A stretch of DNA of 64,000 nucleotides from Larus michahellis. Lineage: Eukaryota > Chordata > Aves > Charadriiformes > Laridae. How positions within the stretch are numbered: the stretch's first letter is position 1; the number at the start of each line of letters is the position of its first letter. Under the pieces are notes generated by a model. It was given only the letters and a program-made list of their open reading frames with translations, was not told the origin of the DNA and ran no database searches. The translations under genes were made by a program, and so were the position numbers. This document shows, in pieces, positions 13,861-21,500 of this stretch. The stretch is from positions 8,943,556-9,007,555 of the forward strand of contig NC_133901.1 in NCBI RefSeq assembly GCF_964199755.1. Direction: 5' to 3'.

Positions 13861-15179
13861 CTATTCAGAGAGTAAGGTACACTTTAAAATGTAGTAAGAA
13901 GTATACATTCATTAATCTGACCTTGTTCAATCTTGTTTCATAGATTTTAGAATTATTTCAAGTGTTCAATACGTATTTTCAAGCACGAGTTTCAAATTAT
14001 TATTGTATTTACTGCAGATTGTAAGAAAATAATAACGTTTGGTTGTTTTTAATCAGAGGCTGTTATCCAGTAAACATTACTGCAGCAGACTACATCTTGA
14101 GCACAGCATCCAATTAAATAATACAATCTTTAGTTACTATAATCAGACAGAAATGATGAACACAAAATAACCTCCACATTTGCTCAGCATCAAATGCAAA
14201 CAGTTTATGTTTGTTAGTTACTAAGAAACTTTGATTATAACTGACTTGCAATTGACTAACCACCTGTGCTGTTTACATGTCATCTCTACTAACAAGATCC
14301 TTTAAAAAATTATAACTGATTAGAAGGGCATTGATGGAAAAATATACTGCAACCATCTCAGCATCCCCATCTTTCCTGCTGAACTGCAAGAGTCCGTCTA
14401 TAGGAGAGAATCAACAAGTCCAGATAAGATGCTCCTTGAGCTTCAGCCAGGAAACGAGGCTAACTGAAGCAAAATTTATTCTAAGCACTCAACAAACATA
14501 CTCACTAGCTAATAAGTAGGAGCCAAAGTGTTACTAATGGCAATGCCGATCCCCGAAAAAGGGAAACCACAAACAAGCAGAGGGTAGATGTCCCTCTCAG
14601 ATAGCTTCTGTGTGAGTACAGATCAAAGACTCTCTTTGCATTTACCTTCACCAAGCTTGTAGTTCTGTGGAAACTGTACCTGCTCTACAGTTCAGAAAAA
14701 TTGCTCTCAGTAGAGCAAGAGGTTCAATTAAAAACCACAACAAGGTGGCTGTTCATACAAGGGCAGCAACCTGAACTATTGTTGCTGATTTTACATACTT
14801 ATCCAGCGGTGCCTCTTTCCCTTAGGCAAGTTTACAGATCACTACAGGAGGAACACCTCAATTGCATCTACCAAGACAGCTACCATAACTGCTCACCTCA
14901 GAAGAAAGTCTAGAGATCAAAGAACCGCAGGAATTCAGTTACTTTCTTACAATCTCTCCCATGGGAACAAGAATCCACAAACACCAAACATACCAGAACA
15001 CTGTCTTCTGCTTACTTAAAGGATGTCCTCTTTGACAATTGTACCAACGGTATTTTTCAAAATCATTCATTTTGAACTTATAAAAGTTTGCAACGATTCA
15101 AAATCATGAATGAACGATTTGTAATGACAATATTCCTTAACTCAGCTTCAAATCTTTAGATTTCAAAGTTAAATGTTGA

Positions 15180-15300
15180 AAAAGCTAGGCTCAAGGTGAC
15201 ATCACATGCCCATGGTCATCCAGGACACCAACAGCAAAGCAGAGACTCAAACCAAACGCTAGTATGGTGCTCACCCACTAAGAGCTGGCCTCCACAAGCC
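15180..15300 (+). repeat. MIR-like ancient SINE relic (tentative)
   Basis: Successive blocks echo the MIR core on the plus strand. They are 'catgcccatggtcatccagg' (MIR 'cttgcccaaggtcacacagc'), 'agcagagactcaaacc' (MIR 'ggcagagctgggattcgaacc') and 'ggtgctcacccactaagag' (MIR 'agtgctctaaccactagacc'). Three collinear matches make chance less likely than for the copy near 6.6 kb, but divergence is high and the edges are uncertain. Confidence 0.5.
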
Positions 15301-16045
15301 ATCTTTTGCTCAGTAAATCTTAATTCTACAAACTGGCCTTCCACCACATAACTACATTTTCCATACTTGAGAGCTACAAACGGTCCTATTTTAGATCAAC
15401 CCAAGTAAGTTCACCAAAGGCATTAATTAATCAGCATTTCTTACAAGTAACCAACTTACAAAATAAGCTTATAGATCAACTAAGTTTATTTGAACTTTAT
15501 GAGGCAGCTTTTGGTATTTCTTTTAAACCAAGTTCTAAATGGCTTTCTCACACATGGCGTACAGGATCATGCTAAACTACTTAATTTAACATGTTGAAAA
15601 TTTGCCTCAGATCATTAGAACAGATAAAACTGTTCAAAAAAAAAGTTTCATTCATATCTGAAAAAATAACACCCAGAATTATATCTAGCTGAAATATAAA
15701 ATGAAAACACCTAGAATGACTGCTGCCAGAAACAGCGCATCAGATAGAGAAAAACCCAATGGCGTACATTCTTTACCCCCACTTTCACAAACAAGAGCTG
15801 TAAAGTAAGATTCTATACAAATAATCTCCTCTTATCGTCCTATGAATCAAAATATAAAGCGGATTCCAAGGGCAGGTGCCAGGGATAGTAAAATCCATCA
15901 CAGATGCTACATGCTTATATCAGCTGGGCCCTGCTAGTACACCGCAGGAAAAAAAACAGATTTGAAAAAGACAAGGAAGAGGGCTGTTCTCAGTGCTCCG
16001 TGTCAGTTTCCACCGGGAAATCTAACCAGAGTCACGAGTAGTCAC

Positions 16046-16203
16046 CAGAATAGTTTGTGTTAGAAGAGACCTTAAAGATCATCTAGTTCCAACCCCCCTG
16101 CCCTGGGCAGGGACACCTCCCACTAGACCAGGTTGCTCAAAGCCCCATCCAGCCTGGCCTTGAACACCACCAGGGACGGGGAAGCCACAGCTTCTCTGGG
16201 CAA
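16046..16203 (-). mobile_element. CR1 LINE, 5'-truncated 3' end
   Basis: On the plus strand the segment reads as the complement of the CR1 3' terminus: 'agaatagtttgtgttagaag', then 'agaccttaaagatcatctag', the palindromic 'cctgccctgggcagggac', 'accaggttgctcaaagcccc' and 'cacagcttctctgggc'. The element is therefore on the minus strand, the same orientation as RSRC1. It is cut off where the GC-rich promoter sequence begins. Only about 160 bp remain, with no coding capacity. It sits in RSRC1 intron 1 within roughly 400-700 bp of the inferred transcription start. Confidence 0.93.
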
Positions 16204-17130
16204 AACGCGCACGGGGCTCGGCCCCGCTCCCCACCCGGCTGCTAGCCTTCAGCAGCGCCGTTCCGAGCGCGCTACTCCGGCTCTGCCCCACGCAAGACGC
16301 TCCTCCCGGGAAGCGAAACGACCCGCAGGCCGGCGGGGGTCCGTCCTGGGACCCCGCCACCGCCCGAGGCGGCCAGGCTGCGGCAGCGCCCCCCTGGCGT
16401 CGCCATGGCAACACCAGGCAGGCCCGGCCCCACACCGCCATCGCCACCCCCAGCCGGGGCCCGCAGCGGCCCTAGGGAGCGGCACCAGGCCGCAGGGCTC
16501 GCCCGGCCCCCCCGCGGCGGCAGCCCACTAGCACCTTGCATGTCCCTGCCGAGGGCGGGCTCGCCAGCAGCCCCCACCACGTTACCTTAGCGGCCGGACT
16601 GGGCCGGGGGAGCGAAAGCGCCGCTGGGCCGGGGGTGCCGGTTTGAGCTCAGCGCCTTCCTGGGCGGTGGACAGGCAGCACCAAGCCACCGCCGAGCTCA
16701 TCCAGGCGGCCAGGCAGCGCTCGCCGAGCGCCGAGGAATCGATGCGGCGCGCTCGCCTCCCCGGCGGGGCGAGTGTGTGTTCCCCCACGCGTGACGGGCA
16801 GCGAGGGGTCGGGGTCTCGCTGCCCACGGGAGGCTGCAGCAGCCCACGGAGCTCTGTCTGAGGCGGGCGTCCCACCGGAACGACTTACCGACACGTTGCC
16901 GTGGCACGCTGCGGTTCGCCTCCCCCACGGGTGACAGGCTCCGCGGCGGCACGGAGGGGCAGCGGCGCGGAGGGTTTTTTCGTTTCAGCCTAAAAGTGAT
17001 TAAAGAGGGACGGTGTTTCCTGGCACTGACAACCTACCCCCGTGGGCGAAGGGGCAGCGCTCCCCACGCGGCGTGGACACCGCACCGGGACGGGGCTGCG
17101 TGCCCCGGGGATGGGAGCGGGGTGAGCACG
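16204..17130 (-). promoter_or_regulatory. RSRC1: RSRC1 CpG-island promoter and non-coding exon 1 region
   Basis: Composition switches abruptly from AT-rich to very GC- and CpG-rich at about 16.2 kb. This is expected of a housekeeping-type promoter for RSRC1, whose first coding exon has only seven UTR bases of its own. Two minus-strand splice donors fit a non-coding exon 1. One is CTAAG|GTAACG with the exon ending at 16586, and the other is GTCG|GTAAGTCG with the exon ending at 16889. The second has the better intron side. No TATA box is evident. Long overlapping open frames on both strands here are products of GC richness and are not proposed as genes. Confidence 0.6.
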
Positions 17131-17740
17131 TCCCGGGCCCGGCTCCGGCGAGAAACGCAACGAAATTATTTAATCACGAAGCGTAATTCTGTCTTTTGAT
17201 GAATTTAGTTACTTTAACGCGAGTTTCCGAGCTCCCTGACACGGGAATTGCGTGAGGACAAACGAAATATAAGGATGGAAAAGCCGCTGACGATCGTCTT
17301 TCCCGCTCGGCAGCCGGTCTGTTCCCGCCAGGATCCCGGTGTCCGATCCCCCCCACGATACCGAAAATGCCACCCGGGACCGGTTCACGGGCGGCGGGGA
17401 CCCGCTCTGCTGCCTGAAACGGAGTGAAACAGTAAATAGTTGCCGATCGCGTGTGTAATTAGATCTGAAGAAACGGGAATTCCACCCTCCGCACTGTACC
17501 TGCTCGAGTAAATAAAAGCTCTTTTACGTAAAGTCATCTTTTCCAAAGGTCAAATGAAAAAAAAAGAAAAAAAATCAATACATAAGCAAGAGTTAAACAA
17601 TTTTGAATAATTTATTAGAATTCTAGCGAAGGTGTAAAAGAGACGAGTTCCGTCAACAAAAGTACTCTCTTAATGGGATTTAAGCAACAAAGGAAAAAAA
17701 AAACGATAAATAGCGTAATACACTCTAATCTGATGCCACG
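17131..17740. other. Intergenic segment between the RSRC1 and SHOX2 promoters
   Basis: This block of about 600 bp has mixed composition and falls in GC content toward 17.5-17.7 kb, where A-rich and AT-rich sequence such as 'gaataatttattagaattct' occurs. No open frame is credible. It separates the two CpG-rich promoter blocks and may hold regulatory sites, but I cannot name any with confidence. Confidence 0.5.
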
Positions 17741-17743
17741 GTT

Positions 17744-17820
17744 GCGCGGGGGGGCCCCGCACCCCCCCCCGCACCCCGCCGGACGGCGGGGTGCGGGGGG
17801 TGCGGGGCCCCCCCCGCGGG
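17744..17820. repeat. GC-rich foldback palindrome (about 36-bp arms, 2-nt loop)
   Basis: The left arm (about 17746-17781) and right arm (about 17784-17818) are reverse complements. They share the blocks GCACCCCGCCG, a C run, GCA, CCCC, a G run and GC in mirrored order. The only differences I found are the length of the C run (nine versus six) and of the G run (seven versus eight). The spacer at the centre is just GA. The strand could form a very stable hairpin, and the G runs could form quadruplexes. It lies about 280 bp upstream of the SHOX2 TATA box. A sequencing or assembly foldback artefact must be considered. Confidence 0.85.
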
Positions 17821-17931
17821 GGCGGTACGCGGGCGCGGAGCTTGCGCGCCCCCCCCACCCTCCCCGCTCTTTGGCCACTCCCCCGCAGCTCCGGCCGCGC
17901 TCGCCCGGGACCTGGCGCAACGGGCCCGCAC

Positions 17932-17948
17932 CTAATTAAATTAATTAG
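17932..17948. promoter_or_regulatory. Homeodomain palindrome with P3 dimer site upstream of SHOX2
   Basis: CTAATTAAATTAATTAG is a 17-bp palindrome that is perfect except for its central base. It contains TAAT-TAA-ATTA at 17933-17943, which fits the P3 site (TAAT N3 ATTA) bound cooperatively by paired-class homeodomains with Gln50. SHOX2 is such a protein. The site lies about 165 bp upstream of the SHOX2 TATA box in otherwise very GC-rich sequence, so the AT-rich island stands out. Binding by SHOX2 or another homeodomain protein is an inference. Confidence 0.65.
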
Positions 17949-18096
17949 TGCGGCGGGCGGGCGGGCGGACCGGCGGTGCCCCGGCCGCATTGCCCCGCGG
18001 CAGGGCGGCGCGGACCGGGGCGGCGGAGAACGGGGGTTCCATTCAGAGCTCCGAGGGGAGGTAATTCTCCGGGAACAAGGGGCAGGCTTTGCAAAG

Positions 18097-18104
18097 TATA
18101 AATA
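18097..18104 (+). promoter_or_regulatory. SHOX2: SHOX2 TATA box
   Basis: TATAAATA sits in GC-rich sequence 146 bp before the end of the 5' UTR. It would place transcription start near 18127-18132 and give a 5' UTR of about 120 nt. This is the only TATA-like element in the GC-rich block immediately upstream of the SHOX2 ATG. Confidence 0.75.
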
Positions 18105-18129
18105 GTGGCACTTCAATCGCGGCGCCGCT

Positions 18130-18249
18130 ATCAGACCCCGGGAGCCCTGCACGTCGGGCGGCACAGCACGGCTCGGTACGGTACAGCCCGGCCCGTGGAT
18201 GCCCACCCGGGGAACCGGGGCAACGCGCCCCTGAAGCCCCGCCGCGGCC
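18130..18249 (+). other. SHOX2: SHOX2 5' UTR (inferred)
   Basis: The start is inferred from the TATA box position and the end is the base before the ATG. The sequence is GC-rich. The start-codon context GCGGCCATGG is a strong Kozak match, with G at +4 and a purine-poor but acceptable -3. An upstream ATG at 18198 is out of frame and lies in a weaker context. Confidence 0.5.
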
Positions 18250-18520
18250 ATGGAGGAGCTAACGGCGTTTGTTTCCAAGTCGTTTGACCCCAAAACGAAG
18301 GAGAAGAAGGAACTCATCACCTACCGCGAGGTGCTGGAGAGCGGGCCCCTGCGCGGCGGCGGAGGAACGCGTGAGAGCGGAGGAAGCGCGGCGGAACCGG
18401 GCCGCGACGAGGCGGGCAGCCCCGCGGGGCGGGCGGGCGGCGGGCGGTCCCCGCCGCGGGAGCCCGACGCCGCCGCCGCCGAGAGAACCGCCGAGGCAGC
18501 CACCCCCAAGCTCAGCGACG
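18250..18520 (+). CDS. SHOX2: SHOX2 exon 1 coding part
   Basis: This exon encodes residues 1-90 plus the first base of codon 91. It opens [19 protein letters not shown] and continues [17 protein letters not shown], which fixes the gene as SHOX2 rather than SHOX. The donor is GACG|GTAACG at 18520/18521. The open frame continues into the intron to 18675, but the next exon's linker (VSPELKERK) joins exactly at this donor in phase 1. Mammalian SHOX2 has a long poly-Gly tract here, while this sequence has only short Gly and Ala runs. Confidence 0.95.
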
Positions 18521-21500
18521 GTAACGGCGGCACCGGGGGGGTTCCCCCTTCTTTCCCTTCCCCAACCCCCCGTCGGGGTCTCGGTACGCGCGGAACGGAG
18601 GCGGGAGCGGGCGATGGCCGCGCAGCGGGAGAAACGGACCCGCGGTGGCGGGTGGAAAGGGCTCGGCAGCGCTAGGCGTTAATGAGCGGCTTTCCATCTT
18701 TTCCCAATTACGGGGAAATATGTGGCTAGCCTCGAAGTTTAGATTAAAATATTTAGACAAGCGTTTTGACTCGCTCGCGACGCGGTCTGTTCCCGTTTAG
18801 CATCCCGCGGGAAGCCAACGAAAACCCGCACACGTGGGCCCGTTCGTTCTCCTGCGGGTCTCGGCAGCGCGGACACGCGTGGGGCCGGGCCGCGCTGCCG
18901 CCGCTCATCCTCGGCTCCGCACCGCGCCGGGCGCCTTTTTTTTCAGCCACCCCCCGTGGTTATTCCGCGGCTTTTCCTCGGCGGGGCGATGGCCTCGGTG
19001 CCGGTACCGGCAGCTCCGCGCCGGCGGAGGGGCAGCGCGGAGGTTTCCGCGCCCACCGGCAGGGCAGGGACCGGTCCCCGTCGCTGCGCGGGGACCCGCG
19101 GTTCGCTGCCGCCCGTTTTGTTCAGACAAGGGTTTTTTTTTTTGCGAAGAGCGTCGCGGCCGGGAGCATCCCCGGAAAAGGGCTATTTAACAAATTTCCG
19201 CTAACGAGCGGCGGAGAGGGGGGGACCAGGCAGCCGGGGTAGAAAATTAAATAACGAAAACCAAATCCCCGGGAGAGAGCGGACTGGGGCGCGGAGGGGC
19301 CGCGGCGACCGGCGGAGCGCACCGGGGACCTGTTGCAGCGCTTCCCCCCTGTGCGGGCAGCGGGGCTGCGGACACCCCACCCCCGCGCGGTGGGGTCGGT
19401 GCAGACCCTCCGGGCGGCGGACGGGGTGCGGGAGGCGGGCCGGCCTCCTCCGGTTACCGGAGCCGAGCGGCAGGGCCCGGAAAGGCAGCGGCCGAAGCGG
19501 GCCTAGTGCGGCCCCGGCCCCGGGGGGGTCCTGCCCAGTCCTCCCCACGACGTCGTCGCTGGCAGCCCGGGCACCCCGCGGTCCCCCGTCCCCGGTCTGA
19601 CTGCCTGTGTCGTGCCCAGTGTCCCCAGAGCTGAAGGAGCGCAAGGAGGATGCGAAAGCGATGGAAGACGAAGGGCAGACGAAAATCAAGCAGAGGAGGA
19701 GCCGGACGAATTTCACCCTGGAGCAGCTGAACGAGCTGGAAAGGCTTTTCGACGAGACCCACTACCCGGACGCCTTCATGCGGGAGGAGCTGAGCCAGAG
19801 GCTGGGGCTCTCCGAGGCTAGGGTGCAGGTAGCCAAACCGTGCGTGGGTGCCAGGGTGTGGGTGGCGGGGGCCTCTCTGTCCCCGCTGCTCCCGACACGA
19901 GCTGTCAGAGAGAGGAGGATGGGGTGGTGGTGTTGGGGGGGGAGTCGTCCCGGCGCCGAATTGTACCCAGCGAATCTGTAAAACCGCCTCCCCCGGGCTT
20001 TTCTGGGGTTTGACTCCTCGCGGGTCCCCTCGCTTTGCTGCCTTTTATTTAGTCTCCGCGTTTATTTTATCTCTGCCTCGGCAAGAGCTGCCGTGGGCTC
20101 ACCGGGCGGACGTACCAATTAACTTTATAGATGTAGTGACCATAAACTAAATTAGGAACTGCTAAGTGCCAAAAAAAAAAAATAATTTACAGTCCGTTTC
20201 CCTTCGTAGTTCTTAAATCTTGAGGGAAGCGGCAGGGAAACGGAGCGAAGTGCACAGACCGGCTTTGTTCGGATTTATGAAATACAAAAGTCTGGGATAA
20301 AACCAGGCTATTTTAAGCGTTCTCCCGTGCCGAGAAGCCGCAGCTTCCTTTGATTTAACCTGCGCGTTTAACCTCGGGCTGCCCTCCCAAAGTTTTCCAA
20401 AATGGGTTCCCGGGCTGGTTTCAGCGAGTTTTGTCGGGATGAGATGAAGAGTGAGGAACGGTCCGGGCTTTGCCGGGCTGGGGAGGAAGGTGACTCCTCA
20501 AACGAGAACAAATGTAGCTGCTCCGGTGTATTTCCGTTCTAATAATAAAAGAAGAGAAAATGATGGTCATTATTTGTTTGAACACATGGAGTAGTTTTAG
20601 GCCCCGAACATCTGCAGCTGTTAGAAAGTATTGCTGTAACAGATACTCCCCCTCAATCTTTGTGCTCGTAGGCCACCATCTGCACCCAACTATGCGCACA
20701 ACCCTTGTGGGGTTTCCCTGCGTCTTGTCACAGGGTAAGGACAGAAACACAGCGGGCACATCGAACCCCAAAAGTCACAATAAACCGCTTTTTTCATCGC
20801 AAAAAAAAAGGGGGGGGGAGGGGGGGAAAGACCCTTCGTTTTCCCGCTTTCCCGTTTTTCCGCCGCCTGTTTATGCCCAGTAAATCTTAACAAAAGGCAA
20901 GAAAACAAAGTTGCAGGGCTTCAACTTGGCTATGAAAAATGGAAAAGGGAGGTGCTTCCTTCTGCTGGCTGCGGGCTCCACAAAGAGCGCGGTGGCGGCG
21001 CGGAATCGGCGCTCCCCTTCTGCCAAATGGCCGGGCGCATAATAACTTTTTGGAGATTTACATAGATTAAACCCATTTCCCTTTAAATCGTTCCGGAAAA
21101 CGCTCTGCAATAATATTTTTGCCTCGCGTCTGGGCTAATTTGTAAATTACGGAATGTGCGTTTCCACGGGAGGCTGAGGGCGAACATGGCTGTTGGGCAG
21201 ATTTTGCTTGGCTGAAGTAAATGACAGGGCGGGGGAAATTCACGTTTATATTTGTCTCTTCAAGTAAGACCTCAAAAAAGAATATTTTTTTTTATTTTTT
21301 TTATATTTTTTGGCCGTGGGGAAAGGATTGCTTGGTGGATGTGGCTTCTGAGATGCGGCGCAGAGGTCTGTCTTTAAACAGGAATGTTTTAAGACGCGCT
21401 CTCCCTCCTTCCCTCCCTGCCCTCTCTGCTCCAAGCGAGCAGAACTTTATTCTGGAAATTTATTTCAACGATTCCATTTCCAGTATTAAAAGTGTGTTCT

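Larger units (their letters stand above)
9043..16585 (-). other. RSRC1: RSRC1 intron 1
   Basis: This intron of about 7.5 kb lies between the CpG-island first exon and the first coding exon. The left part to about 9.7 kb is very AT-rich. The middle (10-15.9 kb) is ordinary non-coding sequence whose short open frames match nothing I recognise. It holds a CAAA simple repeat near 13.84 kb, a MIR-like relic near 15.2 kb and a CR1 copy at 16.05-16.20 kb, each listed separately. The upstream boundary depends on which first-exon donor is used (16585 or 16888). Confidence 0.65.

Noticed and set aside
17670..18320. Minus-strand 216-codon frame overlapping the SHOX2 promoter and start of exon 1
   Set aside because: It is a GC-bias shadow crossing the foldback palindrome and the real SHOX2 start, without a supported splice structure or similarity.
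18521..18675. Continuation of the SHOX2 exon 1 open frame past the GTAACG donor
   Set aside because: The exon 2 linker VSPELKERK joins in frame at the donor and reproduces the known family sequence. The extension is intronic.
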